Below, in pieces: positions 12,863-21,202 of a stretch of 64,000 nucleotides of DNA. Both the position numbers and the translations under genes were made by a program. The stretch lies in the NCBI RefSeq assembly GCF_023028345.1, contig NZ_CP095487.1:2356001-2420000 (forward strand). Reading direction: 5' to 3'. The number at the start of each line of letters is the position of its first letter. The stretch's first letter is position 1. The DNA comes from Halorientalis marina. GTDB lineage: Archaea; Halobacteriota; Halobacteria; Halobacteriales; Haloarculaceae. The notes under the pieces are model-generated. The model made no database searches. It was not told the origin of the DNA and was given only the letters and a program-made list of their open reading frames with translations.

Positions 12863-14557
12863 ATGGCACTCGATCCCAACGACCACGACATCGCGGAGCT
12901 CGGTCCGAAGATCAAGGACATCGACGACCCCGACGAGCTGGAGGAGATGCTCGAAGCCGAGGAGATGGGGGAAGACCGAGCGCCGGTCAAGACGCTCATC
13001 GAGGACCGCATCGAGAAAGTCTCCGGCGAGGACGAGGACGCCGACCCGAGCGACGTCGACCTCTCCGAGTTGACCGTCGCAGAGGTCGCGAACCTCGTCC
13101 GGGACGTCGACGACGTGGACGTTCTGGAGGAGATGCTGGAACGCGAGACGGAGGGCGAGGACCGCAAGACGGCGAAGAGCCAGATCGAGAACCGCATCGA
13201 GTCGGTCGCCGGCACCGAGGAGTCTGACGGCGAGAGCGAGCAGGAGATCGACCTCCGCCCGCCCGAGGAGAAGTACCCCGAACTCGACCACCCGACAGCG
13301 GACAAACAGTGGGTCCAGGCGCTGGAGGACGGCGACTACCGCGACATGTGGGTCTACTGCGAGACCCAGCAGGGCCAACTCATCGACGTCTCGAAGGAGA
13401 TGCTCGGCAAGGCCCGGGAACTGATGGACGAGTACAACGACGACTACGGGGAAAGCGAAGACGTCATCGCGGTGCTCATCGGCGACGGCGTGGCCGACCA
13501 CGCCGAGACCTGTATCCAGTACGGCGCAGACCGTGTGCTGTACACGGAAGACGAGCGCCTGTCCCGGTTCCGGCACAAACCGTACACGGAGATTTTCTGT
13601 GATATGTGCCGCGCGGCAGGCCATCCCTACGGCCGCGAGGACCGAGACGAGGACGACTGGCGGGACTACGACGAACCGCGGTACACCGTCTTCCCGGCGA
13701 CGAACAACGGCCGGGACCTCTCGGCGCTCGTCCAGGGCGAACTCGACTCCGGGCTGGCGAGTGACTGCTCGGATCTGTACATCGACGAGGCGATGATCTC
13801 GAACCCGGCCAAGACCGGAAAGCCCGGCGACAAGGTGGAGTTCGATCGCGTGCTTCACATGAAGCGCCCGGACTTCTCCGGGTTCGAGTACTCGACGATC
13901 CTCTGTCTGGACAAGCCCGACCGGGAGTTCCACCCGCAGGGAGCCTCGGTCATCCCGGGGAGCTTCGACCTGCCCGATCCCGACACCGGGCGCGAAGGCG
14001 AGATCGTCGAACACGAACTGCCCCTGCCCGACGACTGGTTCCAGGTCGACGTCACCGACTACGACCAACTGGAGGGCGGCGTCGACCTCACGGGCAACGA
14101 GGTCATCGTCGCGCTGGGCCGCGGTATCGGCGACGACCCGACCGAGGGGATCGAACTCGGCCTCGACCTGGTCGACCAGTTCGAGGAAGCCGACCTCGGG
14201 CTCTCGCGGGGGGTCATCACGGCCTCCTACCAGTTCGAGGGCCACGTCGAGGACTACGTGGCCGAGGAGCGCCAGATCGGCGAGTCCGGGCAGGTCGTCG
14301 AGCCGGATCTGTACATCGCCGCGGGCATCTCCGGGGCGGTCCAGCACAAGGTCGGGATGGACGAGTCGGACACCATCGTCGCGATCAACACCGACCCGGA
14401 GGCGGACATCGTGGACTTCTCCGACTACTTCATCGAGGGGGACCTCTTCGATATCCTCCCGGAGCTGACGGAGTCGCTGGAGCAGGGCGAACTGGAGCTG
14501 AAAGCAGTGGCCGACGGCGGGACGGTACCCGAGGAGGCGGAGGAAACCGATGACTGA
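12863..14557 (+). CDS. etfA: Electron transfer flavoprotein alpha with duplicated N-terminal module
   Basis: EtfA, FAD-binding partner of EtfB. At 564 residues it is far longer than the usual 310-330. The core begins near residue 150 (WVYCETQQGQLIDVSKEML) and ends with the FAD-site segment YIAAGISGAVQHKVGM and the TDPEADI loop. Residues about 9-54 and 70-116 are two copies of an acidic helical module (DELEEMLEAEEMGEDRAPVK and DVLEEMLERETEGEDRKTAK, each ending IEDRIEKV or IENRIESV). A middle domain after the N-terminal core also appears extended. The stop overlaps fixCX by 8 bp. The module's role is unknown; docking to a partner is a guess. Confidence 0.92.
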   Translation: MALDPNDHDIAELGPKIKDIDDPDELEEMLEAEEMGEDRAPVKTLIEDRIEKVSGEDEDADPSDVDLSELTVAEVANLVRDVDDVDVLEEMLERETEGEDRKTAKSQIENRIESVAGTEESDGESEQEIDLRPPEEKYPELDHPTADKQWVQALEDGDYRDMWVYCETQQGQLIDVSKEMLGKARELMDEYNDDYGESEDVIAVLIGDGVADHAETCIQYGADRVLYTEDERLSRFRHKPYTEIFCDMCRAAGHPYGREDRDEDDWRDYDEPRYTVFPATNNGRDLSALVQGELDSGLASDCSDLYIDEAMISNPAKTGKPGDKVEFDRVLHMKRPDFSGFEYSTILCLDKPDREFHPQGASVIPGSFDLPDPDTGREGEIVEHELPLPDDWFQVDVTDYDQLEGGVDLTGNEVIVALGRGIGDDPTEGIELGLDLVDQFEEADLGLSRGVITASYQFEGHVEDYVAEERQIGESGQVVEPDLYIAAGISGAVQHKVGMDESDTIVAINTDPEADIVDFSDYFIEGDLFDILPELTESLEQGELELKAVADGGTVPEEAEETDD

Positions 14558-16217
14558 CGACTACGAACACTACGAGGCGGTCGTCGTCGGGGCCGGTCCC
14601 GGCGGCGCGGCGGCAGCGGCAACGCTCGCGAACAACGGCGTCGAGACGCTCGTGCTCGAACGCGGGGTCGAGGCGGGGTCGAAGAACGTCTCCGGCGGCC
14701 TCATCTACGCCGAGCAGTCGGCGCCGTATACCATCGACGGCCTGTTCCCGGACTTCCGCGAGGAGGCCACGGAACGGCCGGCCGACGAGTACTACCTGCA
14801 CAACATCTCCGGCCGGCAGGTGAAGACGGTCGACATGACCGACCTCCACCACGACGATACGGAGTGGTGTGACTCCGTGTTGCGCCGGAAGATGGACGGC
14901 TGGCTGGAGGACCGCGTCCACGAGATGACCCGGCAGACCGGCGGTGGCCTCCTGACGGAGGTCCGGGTCAACGGCCTGCTCCGGGAGGCCGGCGAGATCG
15001 TCGGCGTGACCTGCGACGAACTCGACCCCATCAAGGCCGACCTCGTCGTCGCCGCCGACGGCGTCAATTCGGAACTGGCACGGGACGCCGGGCTGATGGA
15101 CTGGGAGGAGCCCGAGGAGTGGTTCCAGGGCGTGAAAGCCATCGTCGACATGCCGGAGGGCGCGGTCGAGGAGCGGTTCGGCATCGACGAGGACGAAGGG
15201 GAGGCCCACCTGTTCTCGGGCGACCTCTTCGAGGGCGTCCGCGGGGGCGGCTTGTTGTACACGAACGAGGACTCGCTGTCCATCGGGACGGTCTTCCACC
15301 TCGACTCGCTGGTGGAGGAGGAAGCCGAACCCCACGAACTGCTGGACGCCCTGCTCACGCACCCGCTGCTCGCGCAGTGGATCGGCGACGAGTACCACGA
15401 ACGGGAGTACGCGGCGAAGCTCGTGCCCGACTCGAAGAAGGTCGCGCATCCGTCGCCACACGAGGGGCGACTCGTCCTCGTGGGCGACGCCGCCGGACAG
15501 ATGCAGGCACAGGGCCCGATCATCAAGGGGATGAACCACGCCGTGACGGCGGGCGCGCTGGCCGCGGAGGCGTTCGTCGAGGCGCGGTCGCGCGGCAAGC
15601 CCGAGGCGGCGGGCGAGTACTACGAGGAGAAACTCCGCGCCGAGGGCGTGATGGACAAGCTCAGGCCGCCGGCCTACCAGGCGAGCCGACTGCTCGGCGA
15701 GAACGAGGCGGTGACGAACCTCGGCGAGCGGCTGGTCGAGTCGTCGCTGGGACGGGCCGGCATGAAGCTCGCGGACAAGGCCGGCCTGCTGGAGCTGGGC
15801 TTCAATTCCCCGTTCGTGATGCAGGTTATGCCCGACACGAAACTGCCGTACGTGACCGTCCCGAAAGTCCTCGCGGAGGAACTCGGGACGCGAATCACCG
15901 ACGAGAGCGAGGTCGAACCGCCGGACCTCGCCGACCGTATCGGCGACCTGACCTACGACGTGGGCGACCCGCACATCGAACTGCAGGACAACTCCTACGC
16001 GGCCAGCGGCGCCGCGGTGGCGGCCTGTCCCGTCAGCGCCAAGGACTTCGGCGGCGGCTGTTACCGCGACGAGACGGTGAAGACCAACGGCCACGAGGAG
16101 CGCCTGGTCAGCCTGGACACCCAGCCCTGCGTCGAGTGTGGGACCTGCGCCATCGTCGCCGACACGGACTGGGACCACCCCGCCGGCGGGAAGGGCGTCG
16201 AGTACAAACAGGGCTGA
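14550..16217 (+). CDS. fixCX: ETF:quinone oxidoreductase, FixC-FixX fusion
   Basis: Flavoprotein of 555 residues that takes electrons from EtfAB and reduces the membrane quinone. The N-terminal FAD site VVVGAGPGGAAAAATLANNG (8-27), GGLIYAE and the GDAAGQMQ motif are those of the FixC/geranylgeranyl-reductase family. The last ~75 residues are a FixX-type 4Fe-4S domain with AACPVSAKDF and CVECGTCAIV, four cysteines as in mammalian ETF-QO and bacterial FixX; in bacteria FixX is a separate gene. The single-chain arrangement resembles ETF-QO. It directly follows etfA with an 8-bp overlap and precedes a small companion gene by 5 bp. Confidence 0.93.
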   Translation: MTDDYEHYEAVVVGAGPGGAAAAATLANNGVETLVLERGVEAGSKNVSGGLIYAEQSAPYTIDGLFPDFREEATERPADEYYLHNISGRQVKTVDMTDLHHDDTEWCDSVLRRKMDGWLEDRVHEMTRQTGGGLLTEVRVNGLLREAGEIVGVTCDELDPIKADLVVAADGVNSELARDAGLMDWEEPEEWFQGVKAIVDMPEGAVEERFGIDEDEGEAHLFSGDLFEGVRGGGLLYTNEDSLSIGTVFHLDSLVEEEAEPHELLDALLTHPLLAQWIGDEYHEREYAAKLVPDSKKVAHPSPHEGRLVLVGDAAGQMQAQGPIIKGMNHAVTAGALAAEAFVEARSRGKPEAAGEYYEEKLRAEGVMDKLRPPAYQASRLLGENEAVTNLGERLVESSLGRAGMKLADKAGLLELGFNSPFVMQVMPDTKLPYVTVPKVLAEELGTRITDESEVEPPDLADRIGDLTYDVGDPHIELQDNSYAASGAAVAACPVSAKDFGGGCYRDETVKTNGHEERLVSLDTQPCVECGTCAIVADTDWDHPAGGKGVEYKQG

Positions 16218-16222
16218 TCACG

Positions 16223-16618
16223 ATGGCACCGCAATCGACCGACGCCGAGTACGGCGCTCGCATCGAGGACCTCCGGGCCCAGTACCGACGGGACCGCGAG
16301 GCGTTCGAGGCGCCGACCGACCCGCCGGCCGCCGACGAGGCGATGAGCTACCTCCGGGAGGGACTCGGCCCGGTCGTGATGGTCTACGTCGACGCCCGGG
16401 CGAACGACTGGGGCGTCGAGTTCTCACAGGCCGAGTTCGACGCCCTCCACGAAGCACTGAACGGTTACCTCGAACTCTACACGCGGTGTTACGGCGTGGA
16501 ACTGGACGCCGACTTCGCCATCCGGGCGGCCGCCGAACTCCTGCTCGAAACCCACAACATCCGGGACGTCGCAGCGATGCTTACGCAGGTCCCCGCCGAC
16601 AGCGGCGAGAGTCGGTGA
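16223..16618 (+). CDS. Small conserved partner of the etf/fixCX cluster, unknown function
   Basis: Soluble acidic protein of 131 residues with no family that I recognise. It is mostly helical in appearance, with no cysteine cluster, signal peptide or membrane segment; the one conserved-looking block is VVMVYVDARANDWGVEFS followed by YLELYTRCYGVELDADF. It starts 5 bp after fixCX and closes the operon, so a role as assembly factor, adaptor or regulator of the ETF:quinone complex is plausible (inference from position only). Start ATG 16223 is the first good candidate after the fixCX stop; the frame upstream is a shadow of fixCX. Confidence 0.75.
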   Translation: MAPQSTDAEYGARIEDLRAQYRRDREAFEAPTDPPAADEAMSYLREGLGPVVMVYVDARANDWGVEFSQAEFDALHEALNGYLELYTRCYGVELDADFAIRAAAELLLETHNIRDVAAMLTQVPADSGESR

Positions 16619-16706
16619 CGGAACGGGGGACGGTCACGCATCGTGTCGGCCATCTCGAAAATCCCGAGGAGTAAGATTATTTGTCCGGTGTTATGATGGT
16701 CGACGT

Positions 16707-18191
16707 ATGCATTGTCCTCAGTGTGGCACGGAGGTCGCGGACGATCGGTCGTCCTGTCCGGCCTGTGGTGCGGGGTTGGCCGACGGGGCAGGCGGCGGGC
16801 ACGGCGGTGACGGACAGTCGGACGGACGGCCCGGGAGCGGACAACCGGGTGGACAGCCCGGAGGGCAATCGGGCGGCGGACAGCCTGGCAGTGGACAACC
16901 GGGCGGCGGACAGCCGACCGGAGGGGCCGGCGGCCAGCCGACACAGCCGACTCGCGGGGCGGGCCAGGCCGGTCCCGGTGGACAGGGTGGCCGACCCCAG
17001 GCCGGTGGCGGCCAGGGGGCAGTACAGGGCGGCCAGCAGGCAGTCGGCGGTGGCGGACAACAGCAACAGCAGTACCAGCAGCCGAGCGGCGGGTCGGGTA
17101 CCGGTCTCAGGGATTTTTACGACGCGTACGTTGCGGACCTCCCGATTGCCGGGGGAGCCGTCGCGGGCGTTCTCGTGTACGTCGTCGGGTTCGTGATCAC
17201 GGCGGCGGTGGCAGCCATCGTCATCGAGGCATCGGGCGGATCGGCCGACCTCGAAGCAGTCTCGGAGCCGTTCTACAACGCTCACTTCACGACGCTGACC
17301 AGCAGTGACCCGAACTACGAGGTGTTCCCGGCCACCCTCGGCATCGCGTTCGTGGCGATCCCATATATGCTGTTCATCACCGGCTCGCGCTTCGGCCGCT
17401 GGCACTCCTACGAGGGGATCGAACTCCCGGAACAGGTGCTCGCCGGGGCCGCCGTGGTCGTGGGCTATCTCCCGGCCGTCGCCATCGGGACGGCGTTTCT
17501 CACGCCCGGGTCCGATACCTTCCCGCCGAACTACGCCGGCGTCCTCATCATCGCGGGTATTCTCTATCCCGTCCTCTGTGGCGGGTTCGGCGGACTGGTG
17601 ACGTACGTCCTCGACGAGTACGCAAGCCTCCGGGCGCGAGTCTCGGGGAACCTGACCGCACTGTTCGTGTTCCTACTCACGTTCGGCGTGACCTACATGG
17701 CGGTCGATTCCTCGGTACAGGAGCCGGTCCCGCTCGCGCTCGCCACGGGCTTTTCCTACATCGCCGGCCACCTCTTCGCCGTCGACGGGGACGGGACGCT
17801 GTTTCTCGTCATGCTCGTCCCGCTGGTGCTCGTGGCCGCGGTCGGCTACCTCCGCGCCAGGCGTTCGGGTGCCGAAGAGTGGGTGGACGGCCTCCGTGCC
17901 GGGAGTTCGTTCGCGTTCGGCTACGCACCCATCACGCTGATCGCGCTCGTCGTGACCGCCGTCGTCGTCGACTTCGGGGGGGAGATCGCGACCGAACTGG
18001 GGGTCAGCGAGCTTCCGCTCGTCGTCGCCGAGGTCGGGTCACAGCTCACCCTCGAATCACAACTCACACCGCCACAGTTCCTCGAGTGGTTCGTCGTCGT
18101 CGGGATTCTCTATCCCCTCGTGATCGGCGGCATCGGTGGTGCCCTCCACGTCCTCATCCAGCGAACCATCTCGAACCGCGCGGGCGCATAG
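16707..18191 (+). CDS. Zinc-ribbon membrane protein with Gly/Gln-rich linker
   Basis: Protein of 494 residues in three parts. Residues 1-25 are a zinc ribbon (CPQCG and CPACG). Residues about 28-130 are a low-complexity Gly/Gln/Pro linker with repeated GGQPG and QQQQQYQQ units. Residues about 140-490 hold eight or so hydrophobic helices in a polytopic membrane domain. The ribbon should face the cytoplasm. The family function is unknown to me. A short AT-rich box (GATTATTTG, 16674-16682) lies about 28 bp upstream of the ATG, consistent with a leaderless mRNA. The linker is compositionally unlike its neighbours and looks like repeat expansion. Confidence 0.8.
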   Translation: MHCPQCGTEVADDRSSCPACGAGLADGAGGGHGGDGQSDGRPGSGQPGGQPGGQSGGGQPGSGQPGGGQPTGGAGGQPTQPTRGAGQAGPGGQGGRPQAGGGQGAVQGGQQAVGGGGQQQQQYQQPSGGSGTGLRDFYDAYVADLPIAGGAVAGVLVYVVGFVITAAVAAIVIEASGGSADLEAVSEPFYNAHFTTLTSSDPNYEVFPATLGIAFVAIPYMLFITGSRFGRWHSYEGIELPEQVLAGAAVVVGYLPAVAIGTAFLTPGSDTFPPNYAGVLIIAGILYPVLCGGFGGLVTYVLDEYASLRARVSGNLTALFVFLLTFGVTYMAVDSSVQEPVPLALATGFSYIAGHLFAVDGDGTLFLVMLVPLVLVAAVGYLRARRSGAEEWVDGLRAGSSFAFGYAPITLIALVVTAVVVDFGGEIATELGVSELPLVVAEVGSQLTLESQLTPPQFLEWFVVVGILYPLVIGGIGGALHVLIQRTISNRAGA

Positions 18192-18613
18192 GAGCAATCG
18201 CAGCCCGTTCGCGGGGTGGGAAGCAGTCTGCGACAGTTTCCGCTCAGGACTTCGACTCGAACACCTGGCAACGGGTCTCGACACGCAACCGCTGCCAGCG
18301 GGCGACGTGGCGCTCGAACGCGGCCAGCAGACCGGAGCGACCCGTCGCGTCCCGTTCCCTGTCGTCACCCGACTCACCGTCGACTGGTGGTTTTCCGAAA
18401 CTCATGATACTAGTACCCACGGTTGTCGGGATCATAAATATCGGGTAAAACAATCAAGGATCGGGTAGGTACGCCGCTACCCTCGAAGCGGTAGCGACAG
18501 GTAGCTCTCTCGCTGGCGAAAACGGCGTTTCCGTGAGGTGTGAACAGCTCCCACGAAGTGTCACGGGGAAGGCAATATACTTATGTTCGGGTTCCAAATC
18601 GGCGCGCAATCGA
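18192..18613. other. 422-bp divergent intergenic region
   Basis: Apart from the small minus-strand gene candidate at 18244-18405, the stretch holds two divergent promoters: TTTATG-type sequence for the minus gene (about 18435-18443) and AATATACTTATG (about 18573-18584) for the TauE gene. Between them is a 7-bp inverted repeat, CGCTACC (18475-18481) and GGTAGCG (18490-18496), which could be an operator. Confidence 0.5.
18244..18405 (-). CDS. Possible 53-residue small protein
   Basis: Short frame beginning MSFGKPPVDGESG, strongly charged (many Arg, Asp, Glu), ending in CQVFESKS. No domain recognised. Support comes from context: a TATA-like ATATTTATG lies about 30-38 bp upstream of the ATG on the minus strand, the spacing of a leaderless haloarchaeal gene, and the frame fills a gap between genes. 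The longer frame starting at 18453 would run through that promoter and is unlikely. Confidence 0.4.
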   Translation of the reverse strand: MSFGKPPVDGESGDDRERDATGRSGLLAAFERHVARWQRLRVETRCQVFESKS

Positions 18614-19705
18614 ATGACCACGTCGTCGAATCGGACCTTCCTCGAGACGCTGCTCCGGTATCAGCACGTTTTCGTGTTCACCGCACCACTCGCGTTCGTC
18701 GCACTGGTGTTTCTGTACGCACCGACCGGCGGCGCCGGCGGTGTCGCCTACTGGACGGAGTTCTGGTGGCTGTTCCCGGCGTTTCTCCTCGGGGCGACAA
18801 TCGTCAACACCGTCGGAATCAGCGGGTCGGCGCTGTTCGTCCCGTTTCTCATCTTCGTCTTTCCCCTGCTTGCCTCCCCAATGAAACCGGAGACGATCGT
18901 GAAGATCGGGCTGATCAGCGAGTCGTTCGGGCTCTCGAGTTCCGCGCTCGCGTTCGTCCAGTACAACCTCGTCGACCGGCGGTTGGCGCTGACGCTCGTC
19001 GGCGGGGCGATCCCGTTCGTCGTCGCGGGCGCGATCCTCTCGTTTTTCATCCCCGAAGCGGTCTTCCACGCCCTGCTCGGGCTTGCCCTCCTAGCGTCGT
19101 CGGTGCTCCTGTTCAAAGCCGATCTGGGGCACGAGGAGCCGGGATCGGATTCGAGCACCGACGCTGACGTCGTGGCGGAAGCCGACGGTGGCCGCGACCT
19201 CCCGGACGACAGCGGACGACTCGGCCCCGCGGGCGTCGAGGTCGACGGCGAGGGGGTCGTCACGAGAGTCGACCGCGACGGCAACGATTACACCTACGAC
19301 CGCGGTGGCTACCTGGAGCGATTCGGCAACTACAGCATCGGCGGTACGTTCCAGGGTCTCGCCGGGTTCGGGATCGGCGAACTCGGGATCATTTCGATGC
19401 TGCGCTCGAAGATCCCGGTCCGGGTCGCCATCGGAACGAACCACATCGTCGTGGCGTCGACTGCGGTCCTCGCGTCGCTGGTCCACGTCTTCGGCGGCAG
19501 TCTGGTCCCGGGCGCACACAACATCGACATCGCGTCGACGCCCTGGAACATGGTCGTCTGGACCGTCCCCGCGACGGTCACGGGGGGACAGGTCGCACCG
19601 TACGTCGCGGCCGCACTCGACACCGAGACGATCAAAGCCGGCGTCGGCGCCCTCTTCGCCATCGTCGCCACCGCTCTTTTCGCCATGGCTGCAGGTGTCG
19701 TCTAG
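18614..19705 (+). CDS. TauE/SafE-family anion permease
   Basis: Polytopic membrane protein of 363 residues of the TauE/SafE (DUF81) family, members of which export sulfite, sulfoacetate or related organosulfur anions. About eight hydrophobic segments are visible, split by a hydrophilic, acidic insert (about 165-220) before the second half GGTFQGLAGFGIGELGIISM. ATG 18614 was chosen because AATATACTTATG lies about 30-40 bp upstream; the longer frame from 18533 would cross the promoter. A universal stress protein gene starts 1 bp after its stop, so the two are co-transcribed. Substrate unknown. Confidence 0.88.
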   Translation: MTTSSNRTFLETLLRYQHVFVFTAPLAFVALVFLYAPTGGAGGVAYWTEFWWLFPAFLLGATIVNTVGISGSALFVPFLIFVFPLLASPMKPETIVKIGLISESFGLSSSALAFVQYNLVDRRLALTLVGGAIPFVVAGAILSFFIPEAVFHALLGLALLASSVLLFKADLGHEEPGSDSSTDADVVAEADGGRDLPDDSGRLGPAGVEVDGEGVVTRVDRDGNDYTYDRGGYLERFGNYSIGGTFQGLAGFGIGELGIISMLRSKIPVRVAIGTNHIVVASTAVLASLVHVFGGSLVPGAHNIDIASTPWNMVVWTVPATVTGGQVAPYVAAALDTETIKAGVGALFAIVATALFAMAAGVV

Positions 19706-19706
19706 T

Positions 19707-20141
19707 ATGTACGAGGACATCCTCCTCCCGACGGACGGCAGTGATGCGGTCGCGGCCGCCGCCGAGCACGCCGCAACCATCGCCGACCGGTTCGACGCGA
19801 CCGTCCACGTCCTCTCCGTCGCGGACACGCGCAACCGGTTCGAGAGTCCCACGGGTGGCATCTCGGCCGACGCCTGGCTGCGGGCCGAACACGACCGCGC
19901 GGAGACGGCAGCGGCCGAGGCCGTCGCCGCACTTCCCGACGACCTCACGGTCGAGACGGCCACCGACGAGGGAATCCCACGCGACGTGATCGTCGACTAC
20001 GCCGAGGAATCCGACGTCGATATGATCGTCATGGCGACCCACGGCCGAACCGGTCTCCAGCACTATCTCATCGGCAGTGTGACCGAGAAAGTCGTCCGTC
20101 GCTCACCTGTTCCCGTCGTGACAGTTCGCAGTCCCGACTGA
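19707..20141 (+). CDS. Universal stress protein (UspA family)
   Basis: A 144-residue single UspA domain beginning MYEDILLPTDGSDAV and ending with the nucleotide-binding signature ATHGRTGLQHYLIGSVTEKVVRRSPVPV (G-2x-G-9x-G-S/T type), so an ATP-binding Usp. It directly follows the TauE permease (stop at 19705), a pairing that suggests regulation or stress coupling of transport (inference). A hairpin terminator lies 45 bp downstream. Confidence 0.93.
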   Translation: MYEDILLPTDGSDAVAAAAEHAATIADRFDATVHVLSVADTRNRFESPTGGISADAWLRAEHDRAETAAAEAVAALPDDLTVETATDEGIPRDVIVDYAEESDVDMIVMATHGRTGLQHYLIGSVTEKVVRRSPVPVVTVRSPD

Positions 20142-20185
20142 CCAGCACGGATCGAACCGCCCCGGATCGCTAATATCGGCCTTTC

Positions 20186-20206
20186 ACCGCCTTTTCTGGC
20201 GGTTTT
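20186..20206 (+). terminator. Hairpin followed by T-run after the Usp gene
   Basis: ACCGCC (20186-20191) pairs with GGCGGT (20198-20203) across a short T-rich loop, and TTTT follows at the end of the stem. It sits 45 bp after the Usp stop and before the promoter of the next gene. Archaeal termination depends mainly on the T-run, so the hairpin may only protect the 3' end. Confidence 0.55.
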
Positions 20207-20260
20207 CCCGCCTGCTAGCCGTGACAAACGCTTAAGTAGCGTGCCACGGTAACAGCCAAC

Positions 20261-20998
20261 ATGGAACTGACTGGCAAGATAGAGTTCGACCACGCGGGTC
20301 GAAAGGACCTCTACGAGTACGTGGAGCGTCACGGCGACGTAAAGGCCGATCAGGCCCGGGACGCGCTGCACATGGAGCCACGCGAGTTCGGGCACCACGC
20401 GGCCATTCTGAAGCGCGACGGCGTCCTCACGGAGACGGCGGCCGGTCACCTGCGTATCGCCTACGAGGAGGCCGCGGAAGAGGAGTACGAAGAAGACGAC
20501 GTGGAGTTCACCATCCGGCAGGCCCGTCAGGAGGACATCCAGGGGCTGGTCGGTGCCATCCGGGCGGCGGTCGAGAACGGCAAGTACGTCGTCGCCGAGA
20601 GCGTCGCGGATCTCCTCGACCACGAGGAAGTGCTCCTCCGGCACAACGAACTGGAGTCACGCATCTTCTTCGTCGCCTGCGTCGACAACGACGTCGTCGG
20701 CTGGGTCCACCTCGCCCACCCCGAGATGGAGAAACTCAGCCACACCGCCGAGTTGACCCTCGGAGTGTTGGAGGAGTACCGCGGCCACGGTATCGGGAGC
20801 CACCTCCTCCAGCGCGGCCTGGAGTGGGCAAACAGCCAGGGCCACGAGAAGATATACAACAGCGTCCCCTCGACCAACGAGAACGCAATCGAGTTCCTCA
20901 AGGGCCACGATTTCGAGGAGGAGGCCCGCCGGCGCGATCACTACAAGATCGACGGCGAGTACGTCGACGAAGTGATGATGGAGATCGACCTAGGGTAA
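20261..20998 (+). CDS. GNAT N-acetyltransferase with N-terminal HTH domain
   Basis: Protein of 245 residues. Residues 1-75 look like a winged-helix segment (RKDLYEYVERHGDVKADQAR...FGHHAAILKRDGVL), followed by an acidic hinge and a GNAT domain (about 85-245) with the acetyl-CoA pyrophosphate loop EEYRGHGIGSHLLQRGLEWA. It may acetylate a protein N-terminus or small molecule, with DNA or RNA contact through the N-domain; the substrate is unknown. CTTAAGTAG about 30 bp upstream fits a leaderless promoter. Its 3' end overlaps the convergent zinc-finger gene by 9 bp. Confidence 0.88.
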   Translation: MELTGKIEFDHAGRKDLYEYVERHGDVKADQARDALHMEPREFGHHAAILKRDGVLTETAAGHLRIAYEEAAEEEYEEDDVEFTIRQARQEDIQGLVGAIRAAVENGKYVVAESVADLLDHEEVLLRHNELESRIFFVACVDNDVVGWVHLAHPEMEKLSHTAELTLGVLEEYRGHGIGSHLLQRGLEWANSQGHEKIYNSVPSTNENAIEFLKGHDFEEEARRRDHYKIDGEYVDEVMMEIDLG

Positions 20999-21154
20999 CT
21001 CCTCGTCGGCCTCGTCGAGCGGGTCGGCGACGACCCCGTCTTTCTGCGACCACGACCGCGCGTGTGCCAGACAGACCACCCTGTTTGCCGCCCAGGGAAT
21101 GTGCAGTTCCACGGTCGCCTGCCGGTCACACCCCTCCTCCGTACAGGTGGGCAT
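20990..21154 (-). CDS. Small Cys-rich (zinc-finger-like) protein, 54 residues
   Basis: A short gene beginning MPTCTEEGCDRQATVELH and ending DEADEELP. Four candidate zinc ligands are Cys4, Cys9, Cys28 and His31 (CLAH), the spacing of a small treble-clef or ribbon. Codon composition and acidic C-terminus match neighbouring haloarchaeal genes. It lies downstream of the DUF456 gene on the same strand, 48 bp away, and overlaps the convergent GNAT gene by 9 bp. Likely a nucleic-acid or protein-binding micro-protein; function unknown. Confidence 0.75.
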   Translation of the reverse strand: MPTCTEEGCDRQATVELHIPWAANRVVCLAHARSWSQKDGVVADPLDEADEELP

Positions 21155-21202
21155 ACCGACCCATCGGCGGCCACCCTCTCGACTCTTGTGTTCTGCCCGC
21201 CG

